DNA of 64,000 nucleotides from Paenibacillus sp. FSL R5-0912 (GTDB lineage Bacteria; Bacillota; Bacilli; Paenibacillales; Paenibacillaceae): contig NZ_CP009282.1 in NCBI RefSeq assembly GCF_000758605.1, positions 5,580,001 to 5,644,000 of the forward strand, in the 5' to 3' direction. Positions 33,876-43,222 of this stretch are shown in pieces (within the stretch, counting starts at the first letter, position 1; each line of letters starts with the position of its first letter). The notes under the pieces are model-generated. The model worked only from the letters and a program-made list of their open reading frames with translations, had not been told where the DNA came from and did not search any database. A program made the position numbers and the translations under genes.

Positions 33876-35588
33876 TTATCCCCCCTCTGATATGGGCTGG
33901 TCCACCCGGTTCACAGGTATCCAGAGCTCTACTCTTGCGCCTGTAGACTCTGCATTGGACAGCTTCAGCAGATCATCGCGTTTGTAGAGCAGCTTGAGGG
34001 TTTTGCGGATATTGGCGATTCCGACCCGGCCTCCATCCTCCGTCACCTGTACGGACTCCGGCGAATTCAGCCATTCGGCAGTGAAGCCTGCTCCGTTATC
34101 CTCAATCACAATACTGACAAACGGACGCCCGTCCCTGGTCTCTATCCGCACCCTGATGAAGATGGACAGCATCTCCTGATAGAACATGGCGTGCTTGAAG
34201 GTATTCTCCACAAAGGTCTGAATCATGAATTGCGGTATCGGTACCTGCCGGGCTTCCTCCTGGATCTCGATCATGAAGAAAATTTGATCCGGGTAACGGA
34301 TCTCCTGCATCCGGATGTAATTCTCAGTGTGCCGGATCTCTTCCTCCATCGTAACTTCCATCAGCCCGCCTCTGAACATATACCGGAGATGTTCCGACAG
34401 GCAGTGGATCAGGCGCCGGATTTCTTCATTCTTATTCTGATAGGTTAAGCTGGTGATCGTCGAGATCGCATTCAGGAAGAAATGGGGCCTGATCTGCATC
34501 TGCAGATATTTGATCTCTGCGCGGCTGATCTCGATCTGTTCTTCATAAGATTGAATCTTCAGATCCTTAATTTCACTGACCATGGATTCCAGCGCATGGA
34601 ACAGCTTCATGAATTCCAGGGAGTACGGTGTATTCTGGGGAATCTGGTATTCCAGCTGACCCTGCTCGACGGCCTTGGCCGCCTTCACCAGCTCCAGAAT
34701 CGGCCTCAGCACATCCCTGGTCAAGAATCTCAGCACTAGCGGTACAACAATCGCCGAGAGCACCGCCAGCAAGGCGATCCCCCACTGAATAAGCTGAAGG
34801 CCCGAGAACAATCCGCCCTTGGGGACCATATTGGTCATCTGGCCAAACTCGCCGATCGGTTCAGACACAATCAGGAAGCTGCTCTGATATTGCTCCGTTA
34901 AGCTCTCCAGGGTTGTGTCCGCCTCATTCAGGGAGATATTATTGGCAGCCAGTATTATCCCCCCTGCATCACTCAGTACATACCGGTTCTGATCATTGGC
35001 CCCTCTGTCTACCATAGACAACAGGTTGTCCGCCTTCACCAGGGTTCCGAAGCTGACGTCTGAATAGGTAATGTATTTGAACAAATAATATTCGTCCCGG
35101 ATCTGGAACACCTTCCATTCCCCGCTTTGCGCTACCGGAGCCGTATCGAACTTGTGCATATTCAGAAAATCAACCAGAGCCAGCTTATCCCCGGACTCCA
35201 TCCGGCTATTGAACTGCTCCAGCACCAGTTCTCCGGAGAGTCTGATGAACATGCCGTCACTGGAATAGCCGCCCGCCATTTTCGCCTGCAGGTTGGTTTT
35301 GAGCTGCTGGACCTTGAAATACCGGCTGCTCTCATCCATACCCGCTGTATTGACAGCGGTATCTATGTTATGGTCGAACACCTCAATCAGATCCTTGGAG
35401 AAATTGTTGAAGTTGTTATGAATATTCGCCTGATAGAGGGCAAGTGTATTCCGCGAGCTGGTCAGCGCATTACTTCGCACCACCTCCAGGGAGTATATAT
35501 TGCTCAGCACAAGGATGGACAGCAGGATCACAAGAATCACGGTCATCTGCAACGAAAATTTGAAAATGATACTGTTCGTTCGGATCAT
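33876..35588 (-). CDS. YesM-type sensor histidine kinase
   Basis: A 570-residue membrane kinase. A first transmembrane helix lies near residues 8-30, an extracellular sensor domain follows to about 260, then a second helix (LIQWGIALLAVLSAIVVPLV), a HAMP domain and a His-kinase domain of the LytS/YesM type with the phospho-acceptor in YLQMQIRPHFFLNAISTI. The ATPase has FVENTFKHAMFY and VEDNGAGF. The frame is open further upstream, but GGAGGAGGTGGGG lies directly before the ATG at 35588 and the first helix begins just after it. A GC-rich hairpin (35621-35658) lies in its leader. Its signal is probably the sugar carried by the neighbouring transporter. Confidence 0.92.
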   Translation of the reverse strand: MIRTNSIIFKFSLQMTVILVILLSILVLSNIYSLEVVRSNALTSSRNTLALYQANIHNNFNNFSKDLIEVFDHNIDTAVNTAGMDESSRYFKVQQLKTNLQAKMAGGYSSDGMFIRLSGELVLEQFNSRMESGDKLALVDFLNMHKFDTAPVAQSGEWKVFQIRDEYYLFKYITYSDVSFGTLVKADNLLSMVDRGANDQNRYVLSDAGGIILAANNISLNEADTTLESLTEQYQSSFLIVSEPIGEFGQMTNMVPKGGLFSGLQLIQWGIALLAVLSAIVVPLVLRFLTRDVLRPILELVKAAKAVEQGQLEYQIPQNTPYSLEFMKLFHALESMVSEIKDLKIQSYEEQIEISRAEIKYLQMQIRPHFFLNAISTITSLTYQNKNEEIRRLIHCLSEHLRYMFRGGLMEVTMEEEIRHTENYIRMQEIRYPDQIFFMIEIQEEARQVPIPQFMIQTFVENTFKHAMFYQEMLSIFIRVRIETRDGRPFVSIVIEDNGAGFTAEWLNSPESVQVTEDGGRVGIANIRKTLKLLYKRDDLLKLSNAESTGARVELWIPVNRVDQPISEGG

Positions 35589-35620
35589 CCCCACCTCCTC
35601 CTTCCCCCGGAATTCAGCAA

Positions 35621-35658
35621 GCCCCTGAAGCCGATACGAACTCGATGGGCCCAGGGGC
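35621..35658 (-). promoter_or_regulatory. GC-rich hairpin in the leader of the sensor kinase gene
   Basis: GCCCCTG and CAGGGGC can pair across 24 bases, 33 bases before the kinase start codon. No T-run follows on the minus strand, so it is not a clear terminator; a leader structure is possible. Confidence 0.3.
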
Positions 35659-35797
35659 GTGCAAGTATGCAATTTGCTGTTAGATAAACTGAACTTAAGA
35701 TCCAAACTTGAAGCTCTGTCGTCACTACGGTGAATGTTTGGCCCTCCGGCCGCTGTTGTCTCCAGATTTATTTAATTTTAACCGTTATCTATATTGT

Positions 35798-36589
35798 TTA
35801 ATTATCCGCCCACTCCAGCGCAGCTTCAATGTGCTTATCCCAGTACTCCCAGTTGTGGTCTCCCGGGCCTTCCACATAGTAGTGTCCGGCCCCTTCACCC
35901 TCAAGGAACTGATGGAACCGGCGGTTCACATCCAGCAGCATATCCTCTGTTCCACAGGCCATGTACAGCTTCGGCAGCGCAAGCCCCTTCGCCTTCACAT
36001 CCAGCACAAGCTGCTCCGGGTCTTTATCACTGCCCAGCAGCCGGCTCAAATCACCGAACACACTTGCGTAATAGGAATAGCTGGCGATGCCATCCTTATA
36101 GTCCGGGGAAATGCCCGCAATCCGGTAAGGGATCAGCGCCGAGGACAAAGCTATAATCCTGCCGAATTGCTCCGCATACTTCAGGCCGTTGCGGATCGCT
36201 CCGTAGCCGCCCATGGATAAACCGCCGATCCATGTATCCTCGCTCGCCGCAGACAGCGGGAACATCCGGCGCGTGAACTCTACCAGTTCCCTGCCGACAT
36301 ATTCACCGTAGAATGCGTCTCTGTTCTCATCATCCACATAGAAGCCATTCTCACCGGCAGGCATAAATACCGCAATCTGATATCTGTCCGACAGCTCCCT
36401 GATCCGTGAGAAGCTCATCCAATCATTATGGCTCCCGGAGAAGCCGTGCAGCAGATAGAGGGATCTTAAGGGCTGGCCCGCCCATACCGGCAGCCCCAGT
36501 CCCTCAGGCAGATCCACCGGCAATAACGCATTGAACGTCACTTCCCGCTTCAGACATTTCGATTGCAGGCTTATTTGCAGTGTAGCCAT
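35798..36589 (-). CDS. Alpha/beta-hydrolase esterase (esterase D / EstA-like)
   Basis: A 263-residue soluble hydrolase without a signal peptide. The nucleophile lies in GLSMGGYGA, the acid in GTEDMLLD and the His in GPGDHNWEYW, the layout of esterase-D-type acyl esterases such as lactococcal EstA. LLHGFSGSHNDW forms the oxyanion region. Of two adjacent ATG codons, GGGGG lies 7 bases before the second (36589). As the last gene of the sucrose-phosphorylase cluster, it may deacylate imported acylated sugars in the cytoplasm (inference). Confidence 0.85.
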   Translation of the reverse strand: MATLQISLQSKCLKREVTFNALLPVDLPEGLGLPVWAGQPLRSLYLLHGFSGSHNDWMSFSRIRELSDRYQIAVFMPAGENGFYVDDENRDAFYGEYVGRELVEFTRRMFPLSAASEDTWIGGLSMGGYGAIRNGLKYAEQFGRIIALSSALIPYRIAGISPDYKDGIASYSYYASVFGDLSRLLGSDKDPEQLVLDVKAKGLALPKLYMACGTEDMLLDVNRRFHQFLEGEGAGHYYVEGPGDHNWEYWDKHIEAALEWADN

Positions 36590-36616
36590 AATCATTCCCC
36601 CTTAACATGATTAGGA

Positions 36617-38083
36617 TTAGACCCGGTAAACCGCTTCCTGTCCTTGCTCATCCACATATTCAATCACAGTCTGGTAATTCTGCAGGTCAATGAACAGTCG
36701 GCAGTAGTCTCCGCCATGCTCCCACATCAGCCGGATCTCATGGTCTGCCGCCTCCAGCACCCGGAACGTTCCTCCGAAGGCACTGTAGGTATTGCGGAAA
36801 CGAATCAGCTTCATCAGCCGCTGCACCACCTCCCGCTGAGTTTCTGCTTCAATCTCCTCCAGCGTATAGTTATGGCGGTTGATCTCCCGCCCTTCACCCG
36901 TCAAGGCTACCTGCTCCAGATCATTACTGCCGGCCAGCAGGCCCACATAATAGACCTGCGGGATACCCGGTGCGAAGAATTGAATCGCCCGGGCCGCCAG
37001 ATAAGCATCGTCATCTTCATTCAGCGCGCTGTAATACGTGCAGCGGATCTGATGGACATCGAAGCCGTCCGGAGCCTTATGCTCCTCCGACAGAATCAGG
37101 CTCAGGTTCGCCCCCCGCTCCACGCAGAGATCCACCAGCTTCTGTGCTTCCTTCGTATCAATCAGATCATCCATATCCGGCTTCACCGGAACGCCGTCGT
37201 GACAATCCAGCATCGTGAACTGCTTATGCGGGCGGGTCTGCAGATAGGAGTACAGCTCCTTATTGGATCTGCCGGTCAGTGCCTCAAGCACCCGGTAGGG
37301 CAGGATGAAGTCGTAGATCCAGCAGCCGTATTCCGATAGCTTGTTCTGTATACTGTAATGTGCATGTACCTCGGGCAGCAGCTCTATATCCAGCGAATCC
37401 GCCATCGCTTTGATCCAGTCCAGAAATTCATAAATCTCCGGCTCCACAAAAAAACAGCTGGTGCCCAGCTTCTTGATCACATATCCCACCGCATCAAGCC
37501 GGACGATCTTGACATTCTGCGCTTTGAAATTCTCAAAGAACCGCTGCAGCAGCTCCCGGGTGAGCGGTGAATGGATATCGAGATCAATTTGCTCGGAGGG
37601 ATCAGTTTTGCCAAAGGTTGTCCAGACCTTCTCTTCCCCGCTCCCCGGGGTGGAGTAGGTGGAATAGGGCAGAGGCCGCCGCAGGAACATCTTCTCAATA
37701 TCCGCCTGGACAGGCTGGCCGTCCGCCCATATTTTGTCCAGGGTAATGAATAAATCGGCATATGCGGAAGCCCGCCCCTTCTCCAGGAAGTCCTGGAAAT
37801 AAGGCGATTGCCTGGAGATGTGATTCACCATCAGGTCTACCAGCACATCGAATTCTTCCCCTATGCTGCGGATATCCTCCCACGTGCCGAACTCCGGCTC
37901 AATCTCCAGATAAGTCAGCGGAGCGAACCCGCGGTCCCCGGAGGAAGGAAAGGGCGGCAGAATATGAATTCCGCCTGCAAACAGATCCGCGAACGGCCCG
38001 CGCAGCACCTGATGAAGCTGCTTCAGGTCGCCGCCCAGCGAATCGGGATAGGTAATCAATTGGACTTGATTCTTCAGTGTCAT
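36617..38083 (-). CDS. GH13 subfamily 18 sugar phosphorylase, sucrose phosphorylase-like
   Basis: A 488-residue cytoplasmic enzyme that follows streptococcal GtfA along its length: QLITYPDSLGGDL, GGIHILPPFPSSGDRGFAPL, NHISRQSPYFQDF, the nucleophile Asp197 (VRLDAVGY), acid/base Glu238 (LPEVHAHY) and LDCHDG. The family splits a glucoside with phosphate to give alpha-glucose-1-phosphate. With a PfkB kinase beside it, sucrose (giving fructose) is the likely substrate. The substrate loop (SEEHKAPDGFDVHQ) differs from the classical enzymes, so sucrose-6-phosphate, glucosylglycerol or glucosylglycerate remain possible. A GGAGGA site precedes the ATG, 10 bases after the kinase stop. Confidence 0.88.
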   Translation of the reverse strand: MTLKNQVQLITYPDSLGGDLKQLHQVLRGPFADLFAGGIHILPPFPSSGDRGFAPLTYLEIEPEFGTWEDIRSIGEEFDVLVDLMVNHISRQSPYFQDFLEKGRASAYADLFITLDKIWADGQPVQADIEKMFLRRPLPYSTYSTPGSGEEKVWTTFGKTDPSEQIDLDIHSPLTRELLQRFFENFKAQNVKIVRLDAVGYVIKKLGTSCFFVEPEIYEFLDWIKAMADSLDIELLPEVHAHYSIQNKLSEYGCWIYDFILPYRVLEALTGRSNKELYSYLQTRPHKQFTMLDCHDGVPVKPDMDDLIDTKEAQKLVDLCVERGANLSLILSEEHKAPDGFDVHQIRCTYYSALNEDDDAYLAARAIQFFAPGIPQVYYVGLLAGSNDLEQVALTGEGREINRHNYTLEEIEAETQREVVQRLMKLIRFRNTYSAFGGTFRVLEAADHEIRLMWEHGGDYCRLFIDLQNYQTVIEYVDEQGQEAVYRV

Positions 38084-38093
38084 CTTCTTCCTC

Positions 38094-39050
38094 CTACAGG
38101 TTATATTCTTGTTGTATGACTTCCAGGGCAGGCAGATTCACTACGGCCCCTGTAAATTTCAATTTGTACGCGCTGACGGCAAACCCCAGCTCCAGCGATT
38201 CTCTGAGCGTATACCCTTTAACGACTGCCGCATAGAAGCCGGACCAGAAGGCATCTCCCGCTCCTGTCGTATCTTCGATCCGGGTAGCTCTGGTAGCGAA
38301 CGCCAGCGTTTCCCTTCCATTGGACACCAGAGCGCCGTCTTTGCCCAGCGTCATAATTACCAGCTTGGCTCCAAGCGCCAGGAATCTCCCGACTTGCTCT
38401 GCCGGAGTTCCGGGTCCGAACAGACGCTCGGCATCATCCTCCGAAGGCTTGATGATATCCACCTTCGGGATCATGCTTTTGACATAGGCCACCCCGTCCT
38501 CACCCTGCTGCCAGATCAGGGGATGATAATTGGGATCGAAGCCGATGAGCAGGTTATGCTTCCTGGCCACCTCAATCACCCGTTCAACCGTATCACGCGA
38601 CGGGATTCTTGAGATCGGCCAGCAGGAGAAATGAATGATTTTAGAATGAATGACCGCCTGCTCAAGCTCATTATTATATTCCAGCCCGTAATCCGCCCCG
38701 CGGTAAAAGATCGGAGTCGGCGTGCTCTGACTCTTCGTAATCACCACCATACTGGTAGACGCGTCTACCTGCTGGATTCCGCTGGTATCCATCTCCGCAC
38801 TTTGCAAGCCCCTGATCAGAAACCCGCCCAGACCATCCTTCCCCACCGCCGAAGCGACATGAGACCGGATGCCGAGCCTATGGACATTAATGGCAATATT
38901 GGATGGCGATCCGCCGGAATATCTGGTATATCCATTACAAGCTGTGTCCTCGCCATACTCATTGGCAATCATATCAACGAGCAGTTCCCCCACCGTTAAC
39001 ACATCGTTCGTTTGATCTTCAAACGGTATTGCCTCACCGAGATTAAACAC
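38094..39050 (-). CDS. PfkB-family sugar kinase, fructokinase-like
   Basis: A 318-residue kinase. The N-terminal strand is VLTVGELLVDMIANE, the substrate region GGSPSNIAINVHRLG, and the C-terminal PfkB signature DTTGAGDAFWSGF supplies the catalytic Asp and anion hole. The start is a GTG with GGGGGAG 5 bases upstream. Lying next to a sucrose-type phosphorylase, it most likely phosphorylates the released fructose to fructose-6-phosphate. Relatives include ribokinases and 2-keto-3-deoxygluconate kinases, so the substrate rests on context. Confidence 0.88.
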   Translation of the reverse strand: MFNLGEAIPFEDQTNDVLTVGELLVDMIANEYGEDTACNGYTRYSGGSPSNIAINVHRLGIRSHVASAVGKDGLGGFLIRGLQSAEMDTSGIQQVDASTSMVVITKSQSTPTPIFYRGADYGLEYNNELEQAVIHSKIIHFSCWPISRIPSRDTVERVIEVARKHNLLIGFDPNYHPLIWQQGEDGVAYVKSMIPKVDIIKPSEDDAERLFGPGTPAEQVGRFLALGAKLVIMTLGKDGALVSNGRETLAFATRATRIEDTTGAGDAFWSGFYAAVVKGYTLRESLELGFAVSAYKLKFTGAVVNLPALEVIQQEYNL

Positions 39051-39154
39051 CCGTACTCCCCCTTGCCCTACAATATCCCTTCTTCATATCCATTCTATGG
39101 TTTCTGTAGCTGGTTTACTTTCAAAAAACCGTTCTCTTTTTTCAATTTAAGTGG

Positions 39155-39197
39155 AAACGGCTTTGCCGTCCTTCTATAGGACGGTACCGTTTCAGCG
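39155..39197. repeat. Dispersed hairpin repeat, copy 1
   Basis: AAACGG-CTTTG-CCGTCC-TTCTATA-GGACGG-TA-CCGTTT followed by CAGCG: two nested stems split by an internal loop. A near copy lies at 41279-41322 in the same orientation. Both lie in gaps between minus-strand genes. Confidence 0.75.
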
Positions 39198-39226
39198 AAA
39201 AATGATTCCAGATGTCCGGCCATCCC

Positions 39227-40165
39227 TCACGAATTCAAGGCCCTTGCCAGGGCATGAATATATTCTTCCCTGGCTCTGCGGCTAATTCCGGCTGTCGGAA
39301 CGACATGCTCGAAGCCGTGATAGCCCCCGGGATAGAGATGGAATTCCACTTCTACACCGGCCTGTGCCAGCCGGGTGACATACTCAATCGTCTCATCGCG
39401 GAACGGGTCCAGCTGTCCGACGCAAGTATAGGCGGGCGGCAACCCCGCCAGATGCTGCGCACGGCCGGGCGCAGCATAAGGGGAGGTAGCTTCGCCTCCG
39501 GCAGGTCCGCCCAGATACATCTCCCAGGCGATCAGGTTGTTGGCCCGGTTCCACACTGCCGGATGCGTAATCTCATGACTGGAGGGTGTAAGATTGCGGT
39601 CGTCAAGCATCGGGTACAGCGGAAGCTGGAAGCAGAGAGATGGACCGCCCTTATCCCTTGCCATCAGTGCCAGGGCAGCAGCCAGTCCCCCGCCTGCACT
39701 CGCTCCGCCGACTGCTATCCGGGAAGCATCAATATGAAGACCATTTGCGGCACCCGCCAGCCACACTAACGCCGCGTAGCTGTCTTCTATGGCTGCCGGG
39801 AACGGATGCTCAGGAGCGAGACGGTAGTCGGGCGATACAACGACACAGTTGGCCGTCTCTACGAAGCTCTCACATAACCCATCATCCCCGCCGGGATGAC
39901 CCAGAATGTAGCCTCCGCCATGGGTCCAGAGCAGAGCGGGCAGCCCATGTTGTTCCTTTCTCTGCGCCGGTTCGTAGATTCTGACCTGCATCTGATGGCC
40001 ACCGGCAACGGTCAGAACCTGTTCTGTAATGCGGACGCGCTCCGACTTCACGGCAGGCAGTGGAATGTTATTTCTGGCGGCAGCCAGATCCTCCGGCAAA
40101 TGAAACGGCGGTAATTCGGCAATCCCCTGTTGTAATTCCGGGGTTACCCGGTGAATGAATTCCAT
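39227..40165 (-). CDS. Alpha/beta-hydrolase esterase, hormone-sensitive-lipase family
   Basis: A 312-residue soluble carboxylesterase of the HSL group (bacterial family IV). HGGGYILG supplies the oxyanion hole, GASAGGGLAA the Ser nucleophile, GQLDPFRDE the Asp and GGYHGFEH the His; YRLAPEHPFPA is also diagnostic. No signal peptide is present. A GGAGG site precedes the ATG. It lies between the LacI pair and the sugar kinase. With the second esterase at 35798, it suggests that the imported sugar is acylated (inference). Confidence 0.9.
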   Translation of the reverse strand: MEFIHRVTPELQQGIAELPPFHLPEDLAAARNNIPLPAVKSERVRITEQVLTVAGGHQMQVRIYEPAQRKEQHGLPALLWTHGGGYILGHPGGDDGLCESFVETANCVVVSPDYRLAPEHPFPAAIEDSYAALVWLAGAANGLHIDASRIAVGGASAGGGLAAALALMARDKGGPSLCFQLPLYPMLDDRNLTPSSHEITHPAVWNRANNLIAWEMYLGGPAGGEATSPYAAPGRAQHLAGLPPAYTCVGQLDPFRDETIEYVTRLAQAGVEVEFHLYPGGYHGFEHVVPTAGISRRAREEYIHALARALNS

Positions 40166-40218
40166 CTATGTTTCCTCCATTATTGTTCGTATGTGAATGA
40201 ATCTTAGGTTCCTCAAGC

Positions 40219-41193
40219 TTAAGTGGTTCTCTTCTCCGCTAATCGGACCGGAAGAATCGTCTCCAGCGGGACCTGCTCACCGGCAATCTGCTGAAGCAGA
40301 TAATGCACCGCTAATTCGCCCATCTTCTTGATCGGCTGGACGATGGTCGTCAGATCCTCAGCATCTCCTGCCGCAATCCCATCATAGCCTATCACCTTCA
40401 CTTGCTCAGGCACCGTTCTGCCGAGCCTCCGGCATTGCTTGAGCACCTGCAGCGCCAGCATATCACTGCTCGCAAATACACCGTCGAGCTCAGGACATTC
40501 CTGAAATAGGCTGCTTACCAGCTTCTCATACTCCTTATACTTGAAACCGTTCAGATCCGTTTGTTTCACGATGAACTGGACATCTTGTCCGCTGACCTGC
40601 TCCAGGAAGGCCTCATGTCTCTGTTTAGCCAGGAGACTGAGCCGCAAATTCCCGCTGAGGTAGGCTATATTCCGGCATTTTTTCCGCAGCAGTAACCGGG
40701 TAGCCAGTACGCCTCCCTGATAATTATCAGAGGCAATAAACGGAATAGACCTGGAGATCTGCCGGTCCAAGGAGACCAGCGGCAGGTTAATCGACTTATA
40801 ATCGTTCACGCTCATTGTATGGCTGCCCATGATGATCCCATCGACCCGGCTGGCTCTCAGCAGATCAATATATTCTTTCTCTTTCTTCTTATGGTGCAGG
40901 GAATTGCACAGCATGAGCTTATACCCGTGTTCGTAGGCATAAGCCTCAATATGCTTGGTGACCTCTCCGAAGAACGGATGGGAAATATCCGGGAGGATAA
41001 GACCTATAATATTGGATTTCTTGCGCAGCAGGGAGCGTGCTACCTCACTCGGATGGTAGTTCATCTCCTCCATGACATCGTTCACTTTTTGCTTCAGGCT
41101 GTCACTCAGATATCCACGGTTATTGAGCACACGGGAAACGGTTGTGACGGAGACGCCCGCCTTCTCTGCAATATCTTTGATCGTTACAGCCAT
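40219..41193 (-). CDS. LacI/GalR-family regulator, paralogue A
   Basis: A 324-residue repressor with helix-turn-helix TIKDIAEKAGVSVTTVSRVLNN, hinge helix (YHPSEVARSLLRKKS) and a full periplasmic-binding-type effector domain (IGLILPDISHPFFGEVTKHIE, VDGIIMGSHT, LDGVFASSDMLALQ). GGAGGAGGG precedes the ATG. A perfect 18-bp CG-centred palindrome lies 60-77 bases upstream of the start. The recognition helix is nearly identical to paralogue B, so the two may share operators. Confidence 0.92.
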   Translation of the reverse strand: MAVTIKDIAEKAGVSVTTVSRVLNNRGYLSDSLKQKVNDVMEEMNYHPSEVARSLLRKKSNIIGLILPDISHPFFGEVTKHIEAYAYEHGYKLMLCNSLHHKKKEKEYIDLLRASRVDGIIMGSHTMSVNDYKSINLPLVSLDRQISRSIPFIASDNYQGGVLATRLLLRKKCRNIAYLSGNLRLSLLAKQRHEAFLEQVSGQDVQFIVKQTDLNGFKYKEYEKLVSSLFQECPELDGVFASSDMLALQVLKQCRRLGRTVPEQVKVIGYDGIAAGDAEDLTTIVQPIKKMGELAVHYLLQQIAGEQVPLETILPVRLAEKRTT

Positions 41194-41252
41194 CCGTACC
41201 CTCCTCCCCGGAATCAGCTCTCCTCCTTCGTTCAGGGAACGGGAGAGATCCT

Positions 41253-41270
41253 ATATTAACCGGTTAATAT
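41253..41270. promoter_or_regulatory. LacI-type operator candidate upstream of LacI paralogue A
   Basis: ATATTAACCGGTTAATAT is a perfect 18-bp palindrome centred on CG. Its core AACCGGTT recurs in the sites before the binding-protein gene at 45605. It suggests autoregulation. Confidence 0.7.
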
Positions 41271-41278
41271 ATAAGTGT

Positions 41279-41322
41279 AAAACGGGTTCGCCGTCCTTAA
41301 AAGGACGGTATCCGTTTCAGCG
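41279..41322. repeat. Dispersed hairpin repeat, copy 2
   Basis: AAACGG-GTTCG-CCGTCC-TTAAAA-GGACGG-TAT-CCGTTT followed by CAGCG. It matches copy 1 at 39155 in stems and order, with changes mainly in the loops. Confidence 0.75.
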
Positions 41323-41333
41323 GGAGCTTGTTT

Positions 41334-42323
41334 CTATGTCGTACCTCGTTCCACCACTGTCACCGGGAACGTGTTCACCATCGTAACGGCTTCGCCTTCA
41401 ATCTGCTGAACAGCCAGCTTAATGATAGCTTCGCTCATCTCCTGAACCGGCTGCCGGACCGTGCTTAGGCGCGGTGAGATCAGCGAGGCGATCTGTACAT
41501 CATCGTAACCTACGATTCGGACCTGCGAGGGAATATTCTTGTTCAGCAGGTTGCAGGCATGAATCACATCGGCGGCAATCACATCACTGCTGGCAAAAAC
41601 ACCGTCGATCTCAGGATGCTCCTGCAAATAGGCGGTAATGTCGGTGTTGCTTCCGGCGTAATTGCCCCCTTCAGCATCGAGCTGCAAATGCAGCGGCTGC
41701 AGTCCTGCGCGCTCCATCTCCGCTTCATACCCTTCCCTTCTCTGGCCCGCCAGCATCAGATGATGCTGGGGACCGTCAATTCCCCGGTAAATATAGACCG
41801 GATGAAGACAGCCCTTGCCGATTAATAACCGGGCAGCAAGTCTGCCGCCCTCCAGATTATTGGAGGTGACCACAGGAATCTCCTCCGAGATTATACGGTC
41901 GAAGGAGACAATCGGCAGATCCAGGTTCAGATAATGCTGGACATCCAGCACCGCACTGCCCATGATGATGGCATCGACCTGATTTTTTTTGAGCATCTCG
42001 ATGTATTCCACTTCCTTGGCTACGTTGCGGTTGGAATTGCACAGCAGTAGCTTGTAGCCCTTAAGATCTGCATAATATTCCAGATAGGAGGTTAGCTCGG
42101 CAAAAAAAGGATGCGAGATCGTCGGTATGATCAGCCCGATCATATTGGATTTTTTGCGGAACAGGGCCCGGGCCATTTCATTCGGCTGATAGTTCATTTC
42201 CTTCATCACCCGGTAGACCTTCTCCTTCGTCTTCTCACTGATATACCCTCTATTATTAAGCACTCTGGAGACGGTATTGACAGACAGGCCCGCTTGCTTG
42301 GCTACGTCTCTTAGATTCGGCAT
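41334..42323 (-). CDS. LacI/GalR-family regulator, paralogue B
   Basis: A 329-residue repressor, clearly paralogous to A: NLRDVAKQAGLSVNTVSRVLNN helix-turn-helix, YQPNEMARALFRKKS hinge and IGLIIPTISHPFFAELTSYLE effector domain. A GTG start 9 bases upstream is in frame, but AAGGTGG lies 5 bases before the ATG at 42323, so that start is chosen. It lies 71 bases downstream of the second permease, probably in the same transcript as the transporter. It probably regulates the transporter operon through the paired palindromes at 45605-45644. Confidence 0.92.
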   Translation of the reverse strand: MPNLRDVAKQAGLSVNTVSRVLNNRGYISEKTKEKVYRVMKEMNYQPNEMARALFRKKSNMIGLIIPTISHPFFAELTSYLEYYADLKGYKLLLCNSNRNVAKEVEYIEMLKKNQVDAIIMGSAVLDVQHYLNLDLPIVSFDRIISEEIPVVTSNNLEGGRLAARLLIGKGCLHPVYIYRGIDGPQHHLMLAGQRREGYEAEMERAGLQPLHLQLDAEGGNYAGSNTDITAYLQEHPEIDGVFASSDVIAADVIHACNLLNKNIPSQVRIVGYDDVQIASLISPRLSTVRQPVQEMSEAIIKLAVQQIEGEAVTMVNTFPVTVVERGTT

Positions 42324-42394
42324 AGAAACCACCTTGTTTTTAGTTTCAATTATAGATGAATTCTGCCTGCATTACAGCTACATCGTTCTACCTC

Positions 42395-43222
42395 TTATTT
42401 CAAAGCACCTTCCGTAATCCCCTTGATGATCTGCTTCTGCAGGAACAGATAGATGACCAGCACGGGGATAATCGTCATGATCAGCCCGGCCATCAGCGGG
42501 GCATAGTCTACCGAATAGGAGGAGAAGAACGTGTAAGTCGAGAGCGGAAGCGTCTTCTGGTTCGGCGACAGCAGCACGAGGCTGGGCAGAAGATAGTCGT
42601 TCCAAATCCAGAGCACATCGAGCACCAGCAGCGTTACGAATACCGGCCTCAGCAAGGGGAGCACAATACTGAAAAAGGTCCGCAGTGTGCTGCTGCCTTC
42701 GATAAAGGCCGATTCTTCCAGCTCATAAGGTATCCCTTTGATAAATCCGTGGAAGGTGAAGACGCCAAACGGAACCCCGAAGCCCAAATACATAAACAGC
42801 AGCGTCAGCTTGGTATTGAGCAGCCCCATATTCCCGTATAGCATAACCATTGGAATCATGAGTACCTGAAAAGGAAGCGCCATCGAGGCCAGCATGAGGA
42901 AGAACAGGATGGAGTTCACCTTCCATTTGTAACGTACGAATAAATACCCGGTCATGGCCGAGAAGATAATAATGACAAATACCGAAATCCCTGTAATGAT
43001 CAAGGAATTCATGAAGCCCTGCATAAAGTCCATATTCTCAAAGGCGCTTGCATAGTTCTTGAAATCTATCGTTGTCGGTAGGGACAAAGGACTCTCGAAG
43101 AATTGCTGGGTGGTCTTGAATGAGTTCATAATAATCAGCAGGAACGGCGTTAAAAAGGCGAACAGCAACAGGTATAATAATCCTGTTTTGAGTCCGGAGA
43201 GGATGCGCTGGTTACCATTCAT
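42395..43222 (-). CDS. Carbohydrate ABC transporter permease, MalG type
   Basis: A 275-residue permease with six predicted helices and an EAA loop reading ELEESAFIEGSSTLRTFFSIVLPLLRP. Its start codon overlaps the stop of the MalF-type permease by one base (TAATG), a classic coupled pair. It belongs to the CUT1 group, which imports di- and oligosaccharides. No ATPase is encoded nearby. Confidence 0.92.
   Translation of the reverse strand: MNGNQRILSGLKTGLLYLLLFAFLTPFLLIIMNSFKTTQQFFESPLSLPTTIDFKNYASAFENMDFMQGFMNSLIITGISVFVIIIFSAMTGYLFVRYKWKVNSILFFLMLASMALPFQVLMIPMVMLYGNMGLLNTKLTLLFMYLGFGVPFGVFTFHGFIKGIPYELEESAFIEGSSTLRTFFSIVLPLLRPVFVTLLVLDVLWIWNDYLLPSLVLLSPNQKTLPLSTYTFFSSYSVDYAPLMAGLIMTIIPVLVIYLFLQKQIIKGITEGALK

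Noticed and set aside
39227-40165. Secreted lipase
   Set aside because: The enzyme has no signal peptide; it is a cytoplasmic HSL-type esterase.
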